A stretch of 24,708 nt of DNA from an uncultured Bdellovibrionales bacterium (GTDB taxonomy: Bacteria; Bdellovibrionota; FAC87; UBA2466). The translations under genes were made by a program, and so were the position numbers. The stretch covers positions 1 to 24,708 of the forward strand of contig CALCZU010000058.1 in NCBI GenBank assembly GCA_937903155.1. Direction: 5' to 3'. Each line of letters opens with the position of its first letter. The first letter of the stretch is position 1. Shown here in pieces: positions 7,151 to 14,559 of this stretch. The notes beneath the pieces are model-generated. The model ran no database searches, was not told the DNA's origin, and worked only from the letters and a program-made list of their open reading frames with translations.

Positions 7151-8232
7151 CGGAAGAGAGAAAGTTGGCCTTTCGAATCGTGGGATCTATTGAAATCTTT
7201 GGTAGAGAGATGCGGTCCTCTTTCTTGAAGCCCCAATCGACGGCGAGAGATATTAAAGAAGGTTTTAAGTTGTGCCGCAAAAACGCCTGTTCCTGACATT
7301 CGGGATCCGAAGCTGGAATCATTCCGCTTTCCCTCCCGGATATCTTCGACCCGATTCCAAATCTTTTTTTCCTTGTCTGGGAAATGTTCTTTCAGCCAGT
7401 CGGCGAAGAGGTCTTTTACGCCGTAAGGAAGACGCAACATTGTGTAGCCTGCGAAACTAGCTCCCGCCTTTTTAGCAGCTTCTAAAATCCGAGGAACTTC
7501 GAAATCGGTCAAACCTGGAATCACGGGCGCCACATTGACGCCGACCGGAATTCCGGCTTCTGCAAGATGTCGAATCGCTTCAAGCCTTTTTTCGGGACGT
7601 GACGTTCGGGGTTCCATTTTCGCGCAAAGCTCATTGTCCAGGGTCGTAATCGAAATCAAAACTCCCGCGGCGGAATACTTTGCGAGCTCTTTTAAATAAT
7701 CAATGTCGCGAGTCACTAAAAAATTTTTCGTGATCAAAAATGTGGGATTTCGAAATTCAGCTAGAACCTCTAAGCATTTCCGCGTGAGCTCATAACTTCT
7801 TTCAATGGGCTGATAACAATCAGTAACTCCACTCATGACAATCGTTTTAGGTGTCCAGCTCTCAGACGCCAATGTTTTTCGAAGAAGCTCAGGCGCCTGC
7901 TCTTTTACAAAAATTTTGGTTTCAAAATCAAGTCCGCTGGAGAGACCTAAATACTCGTGAGTGGGACGGGCGTAGCAATAGATGCAGCCGTGCTCGCAGC
8001 CACGATAAGGGTTAATCGACGCTTCAAATCCGATATCGGGGCTGTCATTGGTCGTAACAATCGATTTTGTGAGATCTTTATAAACTAGAGTTTTCGGGCG
8101 AGCGATCTCTTCTTCGCCTTCCCACTCTTGTTCCCATTCTGGGATCTGCGAAGGCGCCATCGATTCAAAGCGATTCGGAAGATTGTCGATCGCACCTCGT
8201 CCTTTCACCGCATTTTTGGGGGTCGGATTCAT
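7147..8232 (-). CDS. PA0069/Rv2578c-family radical SAM protein
   Basis: A 361-residue protein matching the PA0069-type radical SAM family, related to spore photoproduct lyase. The N-terminus has the family's KGRGAIDNLPNRFE segment (10-23). The [4Fe-4S] cluster motif CxxxCxxC is CEHGCIYC at 79-86, followed by YARPTHEYLGLSSGLDFETKI. VTDCYQPIE (about 136-144) and a TIM-barrel-like succession of strands continue to about residue 290. These enzymes bind SAM and start radical chemistry, but the substrate of this family has not, to my knowledge, been established; DNA repair is sometimes suggested by its relatives. It starts at ATG 8232; no strong Shine-Dalgarno site is visible. The VF530 gene lies 56 bases upstream on the same strand, so the two may form an operon. 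Confidence 0.88.
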   Translation of the reverse strand: MNPTPKNAVKGRGAIDNLPNRFESMAPSQIPEWEQEWEGEEEIARPKTLVYKDLTKSIVTTNDSPDIGFEASINPYRGCEHGCIYCYARPTHEYLGLSSGLDFETKIFVKEQAPELLRKTLASESWTPKTIVMSGVTDCYQPIERSYELTRKCLEVLAEFRNPTFLITKNFLVTRDIDYLKELAKYSAAGVLISITTLDNELCAKMEPRTSRPEKRLEAIRHLAEAGIPVGVNVAPVIPGLTDFEVPRILEAAKKAGASFAGYTMLRLPYGVKDLFADWLKEHFPDKEKKIWNRVEDIREGKRNDSSFGSRMSGTGVFAAQLKTFFNISRRRLGLQERGPHLSTKDFNRSHDSKGQLSLFR

Positions 8233-8288
8233 AAACTATCCATGCCATTTTTCACTGTCGATAGTAAAGGCGCACCGACACGCGAACG

Positions 8289-8510
8289 CTATTTCTTTTG
8301 CTGAACTCGGTACATTAAGTAGAAGTCCTCGACCTTGGCGCGAGCCCACGGGGTCCGTCTTAAAAAAGTGAGACTGGATTTGATACTGGGATTTTGATTG
8401 AAGCAATTGATATTAATTTCTTTTCCCAGTGCCTCCCAGCCATAGTGTTCGACAAGCTCAGTGAGTAGTGTTTCGAGCGTAATCCCGTGAAGGGGGTCTT
8501 TTGAATTCAT
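8289..8510 (-). CDS. VF530-family (DUF2132) small DNA-binding protein
   Basis: A 73-residue protein of full family length. The characteristic stretches are DPLHGITLETLLTELVEHYGWEALG (5-29), ININCFNQNPSIKSSLTFLRRTPWAR (32-57) and the C-terminal VEDFYL. VF530 proteins, named after the Vibrio protein of known fold, have a winged-helix-like fold and bind DNA; their biological role is unclear. It starts at ATG 8510 and precedes the radical SAM gene on the same strand. The upstream bases overlap the promoter region of the divergent ArsC/Spx-like gene (start 8582). Confidence 0.85.
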   Translation of the reverse strand: MNSKDPLHGITLETLLTELVEHYGWEALGKEININCFNQNPSIKSSLTFLRRTPWARAKVEDFYLMYRVQQKK

Positions 8511-8581
8511 GCGTCTGACGGTATCTCTTTAAACGTTTGGGGCAATATGGTAGAACGAGGCCGTTTTTGAAAGGACTATTT

Positions 8582-8947
8582 TTGAGTGTCGTTCGTATCT
8601 ATCACTATCCTCAGTGCAGCACCTGTAAAGATGCATTGAAGTTTTTGGCCCATAACCGCTATGCCGTCGACAAAATTGATATTTTTGTTACCCCTCCTTC
8701 GAAAGCCGAGATCAAAAAAATGCTAGGGTTTATGAATGGGAATATCAAAAAGCTCTTTAATACGACGGGAAGAGTCTACCAAGATATGAATCTTGCTGAA
8801 AAACTCTCTTCGATGAAAGAAGAGGAAGCGATTGATCTTCTTGCAAAGAATGGAAAACTCATCAAGCGGCCGTTTGTCCTCTGGGAAGAGACGGGTACGG
8901 TTGGTTATAAAAAAGATGACTGGAAGAAGATCTTTAAAGTCGACTAA
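8582..8947 (+). CDS. ArsC/Spx-family thioredoxin-fold protein (arsenate-reductase-like)
   Basis: About 121 residues with the ArsC/Spx/YffB thioredoxin-like fold. It has YHYPQCSTCKDALKFL at the N-terminus with a CxxC redox pair (C12, C15), and the C-terminal NGKLIKRPFVLWEETGTVGYKKDDWK, whose RPF and G-x-K-x-x-W elements are typical of the family. It may act as a thiol-dependent reductase or as a Spx/MgsR-like regulator. The catalytic Arg pattern of true arsenate reductases is only partly met, and there is no ars operon here. The open frame extends 15 codons upstream to TTG 8537. I place the start at TTG 8582 because AAAGGA (8570-8575) sits 6 bases before it and because family members begin just before the first beta strand. 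Confidence 0.82.
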   Translation: MSVVRIYHYPQCSTCKDALKFLAHNRYAVDKIDIFVTPPSKAEIKKMLGFMNGNIKKLFNTTGRVYQDMNLAEKLSSMKEEEAIDLLAKNGKLIKRPFVLWEETGTVGYKKDDWKKIFKVD

Positions 8948-8974
8948 GCGTTTATTTCGGTCCCCCTTAAAACT

Positions 8975-8983
8975 TGCTATAAT
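8975..8983 (+). promoter_or_regulatory. Extended -10 promoter (TGC-TATAAT), leaderless start
   Basis: A perfect TATAAT (8978-8983) with an upstream TG (8975-8976) lies 9 bases before ATG 8993. Transcription would begin at about 8990, giving a leader of about 3 bases and no Shine-Dalgarno site. The -35 region (TTTCGG at 8955-8960) is poor, as expected for extended -10 promoters. Confidence 0.6.
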
Positions 8984-8992
8984 AGAAAGCTC

Positions 8993-10159
8993 ATGGGCAA
9001 CTCTCTTTATCGGTTTCGGATTCTAGTTATTTGTTTCGTTTTGCTTTTTATCCAAGCCGTCTCCGCACACGAAAAATCTCCGCAAGAAATCTTTGCAATT
9101 CTTTTAGGGGCAAACGGACCCGAGATGGCCGAGAAACTCTTTAGAGAAAACTTTAGAAAAGAGCCTTCCGAACGCGCTAAAGCACTGACTGCATTTGTGA
9201 AAAAAAATGGTTGGAAAAGACTGACCATCCTTCCGTATTACGTGTTGGCAAAAGTCATTGAGGAGCTTCCAGAAGAAGCCCTAGAATTCAGTTCTGAAAA
9301 AGGAGATTTCGGTTTCGACAGAGAATCAAATCTCACTCTGACCGAAAAGGTTAAGCTGCGAAATGGCGTGTGGAAAAGGCAGCTCGCGCTGATGGCTGCG
9401 AAGTACGATCAAGCAAGGACCAACTACGCAAGAAGCCATCAGGAGTTTAAACTTCCGCTGGCCCGACCTGTCGTCACAACGGTAGTCAGAAATCGATTTC
9501 TCAAGACGCTCGAAGAGATTTCTCAACTGGAGGATTATGGAAGTTATTTTCATCTGAAACCGGGCATCAACGACAAAGAATTTCTCGAACGTGCAAAACA
9601 AGGAAAACGGTCGTTAGTCTTTTCAGTTCCGGATGCTAAGGAACGTAAACGAGATGAGGAAGTCGAAACTCAGTATTGGAGTGAGGAAACTCTCAAGCAT
9701 CTCTCAGAAGTTGCAATCGCTTTTGAAAAAGCGAGGACGGAGTCAAAAACGCATCCCGAGACTGCGCTGCCGATAAAGATGATTCCTAATTTACGTGAAG
9801 GGCTTAGACCTTATTTGCACAATGAGGAGTTGTGGCTCCCAGAGACGCCTGAGAATCGTGAACTTTCGAAGAAGCGATATTTAGGGCCGAGCCGAATTGC
9901 CGAAGTTTTGGGGTCGGGCGTTTGGGTACGATATCCTTCGATTTCTCCTGATAAGATCTATTTTTATTCGTTTTCGACACCGAATGATGTGATTGAAGCG
10001 CATGGGGATGCCATTGAGGTTTGGTCGAATGAGAACGGGAGACCTGTGACTCCGCCGCAGGTGATTTCAGGGTTACACGCGATTCCTTTGTCGGTATTTA
10101 GTCAGGCGCCTGGATGCAGGGGGCATGTTGCGGGGATTTCGCTGCCACCGCGGGAGTAA
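8993..10159 (+). CDS. Exported hypothetical protein with signal peptide
   Basis: A 388-residue protein that I do not recognise. It has a clear signal peptide: basic RFR, a hydrophobic ILVICFVLLFIQ core, then AVSA before HEKSP, giving probable signal peptidase I cleavage at about residue 25. The mature part is charged and mainly helical to about residue 260 (KLFRENFRKEPSERAKALTAF and similar). It is followed by a more beta-like C-terminal region containing VWVRYPSISPDKIYFYSFST (about 306-325). A cysteine occurs near the C-terminus (APGCRGH), otherwise none in the mature protein. The start is supported by the TATAAT box 9 bases upstream and by the signal peptide. A hairpin with a 6-bp stem follows the stop codon. 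No function can be assigned. Confidence 0.7.
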   Translation: MGNSLYRFRILVICFVLLFIQAVSAHEKSPQEIFAILLGANGPEMAEKLFRENFRKEPSERAKALTAFVKKNGWKRLTILPYYVLAKVIEELPEEALEFSSEKGDFGFDRESNLTLTEKVKLRNGVWKRQLALMAAKYDQARTNYARSHQEFKLPLARPVVTTVVRNRFLKTLEEISQLEDYGSYFHLKPGINDKEFLERAKQGKRSLVFSVPDAKERKRDEEVETQYWSEETLKHLSEVAIAFEKARTESKTHPETALPIKMIPNLREGLRPYLHNEELWLPETPENRELSKKRYLGPSRIAEVLGSGVWVRYPSISPDKIYFYSFSTPNDVIEAHGDAIEVWSNENGRPVTPPQVISGLHAIPLSVFSQAPGCRGHVAGISLPPRE

Positions 10160-10170
10160 GTTAATACCAG

Positions 10171-10185
10171 AGCGGCTACGCCGCT
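10171..10185 (+). terminator. GC hairpin after the exported-protein gene
   Basis: AGCGGC-TAC-GCCGCT forms a perfect 6-bp stem 11 bases after the stop at 10159. It is followed by A/T-rich DNA rather than a pure T run. It may act as a terminator, or may be a small copy of a dispersed palindromic element (compare GCGTGC-GTA-GCACGC at 24690-24704). Confidence 0.4.
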
Positions 10186-10224
10186 TAATATTAATCTTAA
10201 GTTTAATATTAATATTAAATAATT
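10185..10224. repeat. AT-only palindromes beside tRNA-Ala
   Basis: Forty bases that are almost all A/T inside otherwise mid-GC bacterial DNA. They include a perfect 18-base palindrome (TTTAATATT/AATATTAAA, 10202-10219) and a 10-base palindrome TTAATATTAA (10185-10194). They lie directly 3' of the tRNA on its strand and might help end its transcript, though there is no T run. Confidence 0.5.
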
Positions 10225-10298
10225 TGGACGGGAAGGGGATCGAACCCTCGACCCTCAGACTGCCAGCCTGATGCTCTCCCAAACTGAGCTACCCGCCC
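10225..10298 (-). tRNA. tRNA-Ala, anticodon GGC
   Basis: The minus strand folds as a complete cloverleaf. The acceptor stem is GGGCGGG/CCCGTCC (one G-T pair). The D-arm is GCTC/GAGC with loop AGTTTGGGA. The anticodon arm is TCAGG-CTGGCAG-TCTGA with anticodon GGC, which reads GCC (Ala). The T-arm is GAGGG-TTCGATC-CCCTT and the discriminator base is A. The 3' CCA is not encoded (AAA follows position 73). The tRNA stands alone and is flanked by copies of its own 5' part (see 10321-10388). Confidence 0.93.
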
Positions 10299-10320
10299 AC
10301 ACTAAAAACGTTATCCTAGC

Positions 10321-10388
10321 AGCTCAGTTTGAGAGAGCAACTTTTAGATCCGTCGCTGCGCTCCTTGGGCAAACTGAGCTACCCGCCC
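10321..10388. repeat. tRNA-Ala-derived inverted and direct repeat
   Basis: The last 18 bases AAACTGAGCTACCCGCCC at 10371-10388 exactly repeat 10281-10298, the 5' end of tRNA-Ala (acceptor strand, D stem and part of the D loop). At 10321-10339 the same D-arm appears on the opposite strand with small changes. AGCTCAGTTTG (10321-10331) and CAAACTGAGCT (10370-10380) are perfect 11-bp inverted arms. Between them, GTCGCTGCGCTCCT (10352-10365) resembles part of the dispersed repeat at 16622. No full cloverleaf can be folded, so this is a remnant or a tRNA-derived palindromic element, not a second tRNA. Confidence 0.7.
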
Positions 10389-10436
10389 GCAAAAAAGAGA
10401 ACTTCTAAGTACCAGAGGTTTATCCGAGACGCAACC

Positions 10437-11594
10437 TTACAGGCCCATTTCGCCTTTGATCTGGTTAGACCATTCTTTTACGCGTTTTTCGGAGAGGTTG
10501 TCTTGGTTCTCAACATCAATGACGAGGCCCAAAAACTTTCCATCTCGAATCGCTTTGGAAGCTTTGTATTCGTAACCCGCGGTCGGCCACAGACCGTGGA
10601 GTTTGGCGCCGCCCTTTTCAAAGGGAGCGAGGAGTTCTGCCATTCCGTCGACGTAAGTGTCGGCGTATCCTTTTCCATCTCCTAAGCCAAAGACTGCGAT
10701 TTTTTTGCCTTCGAATTTGAGCGCCTTAATGTCAGTCATCATGGCAGCCCAGTCATCCTGCAATTCGCCGATATGCCAGGTCGGAATTCCGATAATAATA
10801 TTTTCGCAAACGGTGAGATCGATTGGATTGATTTCGGTGATGTTTTTCACATGATCGACTGAAGCACCGAGTGCCGTTTTGATCATTTTTGCGACTTCTG
10901 CCGTATTTCCCGTCGAAGAACCGTAGAAAATTGCCGTTCGTCCGCCCGTGATAGAAGCCGTATTTTTGTCTGCAGGACGAGTCGCAACGGGCGCTCCTCC
11001 TTTTGCAGCGGCGGCAGCTTGGGCAGCCAATTTTTTCTCTTCTTCTTTCTTCTTTCGCTCTTCTTCTTCTTTGAGGCGTTTTTCTTCCATCGCCTTTTTG
11101 ATCGCTTCGCTATGGGCTTTGAGATCGGCGGCCGCAATTGAGGCTGTCTTCGCATCATCTCTTTCGAGAGAGCCTTCGATTCTTAAAGCTTGCTTTGGCT
11201 CCAAATTTCCTTTGCCGCGTAAACAATCGACAGCGTTTGTTAAAACAACATTCGTCGAAACCGTTTTTCCATTGGCTAAAACGAAATCTAAAATCAATCC
11301 GCCTAAATGCGCGCGGTCGTCACCGACTAAAAACTGTTTTAATTCTTGAGGAAGTTCAATCGAGCGGCAGAAAGAAGCATCAAACCCAGGAGCAAAGGTA
11401 TAAGAAATCGGAGTGACCGGAATTTTTCGATCAAACCCTGTTGCCTTCACTAAAACGCGGAAACACTCGGTTGGATTTTTTTTCGCATCCCAAACAACCC
11501 ACACGCCTAAATCGCCTGGCTTATTTCCATTCGCAATGCCCGCAACTGGAGCTCCCAATTTGACACAAGGTCTGCAATTTCCAAAAAGTCCCAT
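10437..11594 (-). CDS. Long-chain flavodoxin fused to an unknown N-terminal domain
   Basis: 385 residues in three parts. Residues 1 to about 148 are a beta-rich domain that I do not recognise, with cysteines at 7, 10, 44, 76 and 124 (CRPC at 7-10 is a CxxC pair). Residues about 155-215 are a charged helical linker (EEKRLKEEEERKKKEEEKKLAAQAAAAA) likely to be a coiled coil, ending in Pro/Ala. Residues 218-385 are a flavodoxin. The FMN phosphate loop is SSTGNTAE (226-233), followed by TWHIGELQDDW (272-282) and GLGDGKGYADTYVDGM (303-318). The extra loop GLWPTAGYEYKASKA places it in the long-chain class. Flavodoxins carry low-potential electrons as soluble single-domain proteins of 140-180 residues, so the fusion is unusual. 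The start at ATG 11594 is supported by GGAAGG 4 bases upstream. The flavodoxin call is secure; the partner and the N-terminal role are unknown. Confidence 0.87.
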   Translation of the reverse strand: MGLFGNCRPCVKLGAPVAGIANGNKPGDLGVWVVWDAKKNPTECFRVLVKATGFDRKIPVTPISYTFAPGFDASFCRSIELPQELKQFLVGDDRAHLGGLILDFVLANGKTVSTNVVLTNAVDCLRGKGNLEPKQALRIEGSLERDDAKTASIAAADLKAHSEAIKKAMEEKRLKEEEERKKKEEEKKLAAQAAAAAKGGAPVATRPADKNTASITGGRTAIFYGSSTGNTAEVAKMIKTALGASVDHVKNITEINPIDLTVCENIIIGIPTWHIGELQDDWAAMMTDIKALKFEGKKIAVFGLGDGKGYADTYVDGMAELLAPFEKGGAKLHGLWPTAGYEYKASKAIRDGKFLGLVIDVENQDNLSEKRVKEWSNQIKGEMGL

Positions 11595-11734
11595 CGATGC
11601 CTTCCTTCAAAGGTGAATGTGAATAGACAAACTTATGCTTTAGAGGCTTAAACTTCAATATTTTCATGTTAATTTTACACAAAAGCAAGAAAAGCATTTT
11701 GTATTACACGCAGTGTCAGCAGTAGACTAGCGGG

Positions 11735-12130
11735 ATGAAACGCATCTACTTGCTCCTTTTTTGCTTCCTTCTAAATGGCTGTTCCATTTATCCCGTCAAA
11801 ATAAGCTACCAAGAGTTTTCAGATGAAATCCTGGTAAAGACCGATAGCTGGACGGGTGAAAAGATCGCGAAAGTGAGAGGGCACTCGGGAGGTCCGCTTT
11901 GGAGTGATTGTCGAAGTCGCGCGCACTATGCCATGCGAGATCTCATTGATAAAGCGAAGGACCAAGGCGGCAATGCCATTGGAGATGTGAAATGGGACGT
12001 TAGCCTGGATTCAAATCCGATGTGCCAGAAACGCTGGATCTTTTTTCTCTTCCCTCCCCTTCTACTCACTCCGTTTTTTGTCGATGTCGGCATCGAAGCC
12101 ACCGCCTACAAAGTGACGACGCACAAGTGA
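11735..12130 (+). CDS. Lipoprotein, RcsF/YbjQ-like pattern (tentative)
   Basis: A 131-residue lipoprotein: MKRIYLLLFCFLLNGC carries a lipobox (LLNGC) with the acylated Cys at position 16. The mature part has AMRDLIDKAKDQGGNAIGDVKWD (about 66-88), an A-x-x-L-x-x-x-A-x-x-x-GGNA pattern reminiscent of RcsF and YbjQ-type domains; this is a weak resemblance. The C-terminus contains a hydrophobic FFLFPPLLLTPFFVDVG stretch that could be a membrane-embedded or re-entrant segment. Two cysteines (in SDCRS and NPMCQ) could pair, as they do in RcsF. A candidate promoter (TTGTAT 11699-11704, 18 bases, TAGACT 11723-11728) would make the mRNA nearly leaderless. A strong terminator overlaps the stop codon. 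Confidence 0.72.
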   Translation: MKRIYLLLFCFLLNGCSIYPVKISYQEFSDEILVKTDSWTGEKIAKVRGHSGGPLWSDCRSRAHYAMRDLIDKAKDQGGNAIGDVKWDVSLDSNPMCQKRWIFFLFPPLLLTPFFVDVGIEATAYKVTTHK

Positions 12131-12149
12131 GAGGCCTCACTTGTTTTTT
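12123..12149 (+). terminator. Rho-independent terminator
   Basis: A perfect 9-bp stem ACAAGTGAG/CTCACTTGT (12123-12131 and 12136-12144) with loop AGGC, followed by a run of T (to 12149). The lipoprotein stop codon TGA (12128-12130) is inside the left arm. It separates the lipoprotein gene from the sigma-factor operon. Confidence 0.88.
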
Positions 12150-12214
12150 GAAATCAATCACTTAGAATGAATTGATATTCCGGTTCGCTTTTGTTAGGTT
12201 CCACCCAGGCTTTT

Positions 12215-12796
12215 ATGATCGAATCCGCAAAAAAAGAAGTCACTGTTCTTCTGAAAAAAGTGGCCAGTGGTGAGTCCACGGCTGTGCACGATCTCCTGCC
12301 GTTAGTGTATCAAGAGCTTAAAGGGATCGCGGGCAATCGTCTTAAAATCGAACGTAGCAATCACACGCTTCAAGCAACTGCACTGGTTCATGAAGCGTAT
12401 TTAAAACTCATCGATCAAACGGAAACCGACTGGCAGAATCGTTCTCACTTTTTTTCGATCGCAGCCCAAATCATGAGACGAATTCTCGTCGATTACGCCC
12501 GTCAAAAAAATTCTGAAAAAAGAGGCAAAGGCGAAATTCACGTCGAACTTTGCGAAAATGACATCATTGTCGAGGGCCTTAATTCCTCCGATATGTTGGG
12601 ATTAGATGAAGCACTCGAAAAACTGAAAAAAATTAACGAGCGCGCCTTCAAAGTAGTTGAACTGAAATTCTTTGGCGGACTTTCCATTGAAGAAATCGCA
12701 GAAAGTCTTGAAACTTCGCTTGCCACCGTTAAAAGAGATTGGGTATTTGCAAAAGCGTGGCTGTACCGACAGATCCACGAAAATCCATTGACCTAG
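12215..12796 (+). CDS. ECF-type RNA polymerase sigma factor (kinase-associated class)
   Basis: About 193 residues. Region 2 contains LPLVYQELKGIAGNRLKIER, TLQATALVHEAYLKLIDQ and WQNRSHFFSIAAQIMRRILVDYARQK. This is the pattern of the TIGR02999-type ECF sigma factors, many of which sit next to Ser/Thr protein kinases. Region 4 is ALEKLKKINERAFKVVELKFFGGLSIEEIAESLETSLATVKRDWVFAKAWL, with the helix-turn-helix in the GLSIEEIAESLETSLATVKRDW part. The frame extends to TTG 12191, but I chose ATG 12215 because homologues start with a short helix before KEVTVLLKKVASGE. The stop overlaps the GTGATG start of the kinase gene, so the two are translationally coupled. No classical anti-sigma factor is encoded next to it; the kinase may take that role. 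Confidence 0.88.
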   Translation: MIESAKKEVTVLLKKVASGESTAVHDLLPLVYQELKGIAGNRLKIERSNHTLQATALVHEAYLKLIDQTETDWQNRSHFFSIAAQIMRRILVDYARQKNSEKRGKGEIHVELCENDIIVEGLNSSDMLGLDEALEKLKKINERAFKVVELKFFGGLSIEEIAESLETSLATVKRDWVFAKAWLYRQIHENPLT

Positions 12797-12798
12797 TG

Positions 12799-14559
12799 AT
12801 GAATCCCCCGTCATTCGACAATCTTTCAAACCATTTTGAGAATTTGATTTTATTAAATGATCAAGAAATCGAATCGTATTTAAACGACTTAAATGATCCC
12901 CCTTTAAAAAAAGAACTCCAGTCGCTGCTCAAATACTCCAATCCAAAATCTGATTTCCTCGAAAAAAGTCTTTCGATTCCGGTCGCCGATCCGGTTCCAG
13001 AATTTTCGGAGGGCGAGACAGTTGGGATTTTTGTCATCCTAAAGAAAATTGGCGAGGGTTCGTTCGGCAAAGTCTACCTAGCGCATGATAAGTCGCTCGA
13101 GCGACAAGTCGCTTTAAAAATCACGCCTCATGCAGGAAATGAAGCGCTGATCATGGCTCACCTCGAGCATGACAATATCGTCAAGGTTTTTTCAGAGACC
13201 ATCGATACCGAGAAAAAAATTCGCTTCATTTGCATGCAGTTTATTCGGGGGAAATGTCTTTCGGAAGTCTTGGCAGAACCGAAAGCGCATCGAAACTGCG
13301 ATCCCACTTTCTATCTCCAAATGATGAAAGATCTTTCAAGCGCGATGGCCACAGCTCACAAACGCGATGTGCTTCATCTCGATTTGAAACCTGAAAATAT
13401 TATTTTGGATGAAACAGGCAAAGCCTATTTAACCGACTTCAATGTTTCTCGAATTCAAAACGGGCACGAATCGTTACTCGGTGGCACGACGAATTACATG
13501 TCGCCCGAACAACAAAAAGCTCTGATTGAATGCTCGCGCGAGCAATTCGGAGAACTCGACGGACGGTCGGATGTTTTTTCGATGGGAAAAGTTTTCGAAG
13601 AACTTCTTAATCACATGCCTTCAAGTTCCGTTTCTAAAGAAGTTCACGCGGCTTTGCGAGAAATTATTGCGGAGTGCAATACGAAGGATCGGGAAAAACG
13701 AACCCAAAGTTTTGTAAAACTCCAGGCCAAACTCGAAAGTCTTGTTGCGTTTGATCGGATGTTAAAAAAACTGCCTCAAGATAACTGGCTCGATAAGCTG
13801 ACTCAGACAATGCCAAGAGGCGGTCTATTCCTGTCGATTCTCATTCCCCAACTGATTGGAACCGCCGTCAATATCACTTACAACTCGATGAGAATCGTCA
13901 GTCATCTCACCCCTCATCAACAAGACACTTTCTTAAAACTGATCTTGGCGATTAATCCTTTTATCTATGGGCCGGCGACTTGGTACGTCTTCCGTTCATT
14001 AGGACCTGCGTTTCGTTTTTTGAAAGACCCCTCGCACGTCGAGGATGAGAAAAAGCTCTTAAAAGTAACACTCTTTGGCCCGCAGTATGTCGCGGGCGTT
14101 GCCACTTTTGGTTGGACTTTGATGTTACTGGTGCTGCCGACGCTGATTAATTATTTTTCGCCGCCAATCAGTTGGCATATTTATTTTCATTTCGGGATTT
14201 CATTTTTTCTTTCTTGGCTAATTGCGATTACGTATTCGTTTCTAAATACGCAGTACTTTTTGATTCGGCAGATCTATCCCAAGATTTGGCAGATTCCACT
14301 GTTTTTGAAGGCGGAAGGCGGCAAGAGTTTGTCGATTATTGAATCTCGACTGAAGCTTTTCCCATTCTTAGCAGGAGGGGCGCCCCTGGTGGGAGCAATT
14401 TTGATGGTCATCGTCGGCGCGGATCCGCAAGAAGCTGAGGGTTCGTGGGCTTATCAGGGACTTCTCATTAGTTTTCTTTTAATGGGAATTGCCGGGCTCT
14501 TTTACGGAATCGTTGCGACGCGAAAAATGTTAGCGGTTTTGTATTCTTTTAGAGAGTAA
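12799..14559 (+). CDS. Membrane Ser/Thr protein kinase paired with the ECF sigma factor
   Basis: 586 residues. After an N-terminal acidic region of about 70 residues, a protein kinase domain spans about 75-320. It has a glycine loop GEGSFGKV (85-92), VALK with the ATP-binding Lys at 107, the catalytic loop HLDLKPEN (D195, N200) and YMSPEQ of the activation segment. The metal-binding motif is DFN (213-215) instead of DFG; the Asp is kept, so activity is plausible. The C-terminal 230 residues carry about five or six transmembrane helices (for example LFLSILIPQLIGTAV, YVAGVATFGWTLMLLVLPTLI and AGGAPLVGAILMVIVGA) with no large extracytoplasmic sensor domain. ATG 12799, or GTG 12796, overlaps the sigma stop. 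It likely phosphorylates the sigma factor or a linked regulator in response to a membrane signal; this is inferred from the known pairing. Confidence 0.86.
   Translation: MNPPSFDNLSNHFENLILLNDQEIESYLNDLNDPPLKKELQSLLKYSNPKSDFLEKSLSIPVADPVPEFSEGETVGIFVILKKIGEGSFGKVYLAHDKSLERQVALKITPHAGNEALIMAHLEHDNIVKVFSETIDTEKKIRFICMQFIRGKCLSEVLAEPKAHRNCDPTFYLQMMKDLSSAMATAHKRDVLHLDLKPENIILDETGKAYLTDFNVSRIQNGHESLLGGTTNYMSPEQQKALIECSREQFGELDGRSDVFSMGKVFEELLNHMPSSSVSKEVHAALREIIAECNTKDREKRTQSFVKLQAKLESLVAFDRMLKKLPQDNWLDKLTQTMPRGGLFLSILIPQLIGTAVNITYNSMRIVSHLTPHQQDTFLKLILAINPFIYGPATWYVFRSLGPAFRFLKDPSHVEDEKKLLKVTLFGPQYVAGVATFGWTLMLLVLPTLINYFSPPISWHIYFHFGISFFLSWLIAITYSFLNTQYFLIRQIYPKIWQIPLFLKAEGGKSLSIIESRLKLFPFLAGGAPLVGAILMVIVGADPQEAEGSWAYQGLLISFLLMGIAGLFYGIVATRKMLAVLYSFRE

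Noticed and set aside
10321..10388. A second tRNA gene
   Set aside because: Only the acceptor 5' strand and D-arm are present. No anticodon or T-arm can be folded on either strand.
10948..11349. 133-codon open frame on the plus strand opposite the flavodoxin fusion
   Set aside because: It is antisense to a well-supported gene, and its Ala/Ser/Phe-rich sequence mirrors the Lys/Glu linker codons. It has no ribosome site.
12191..12214. Upstream TTG start for the ECF sigma factor
   Set aside because: The extra eight residues lie outside the conserved region and no ribosome site precedes TTG 12191. ATG 12215 fits the family better.
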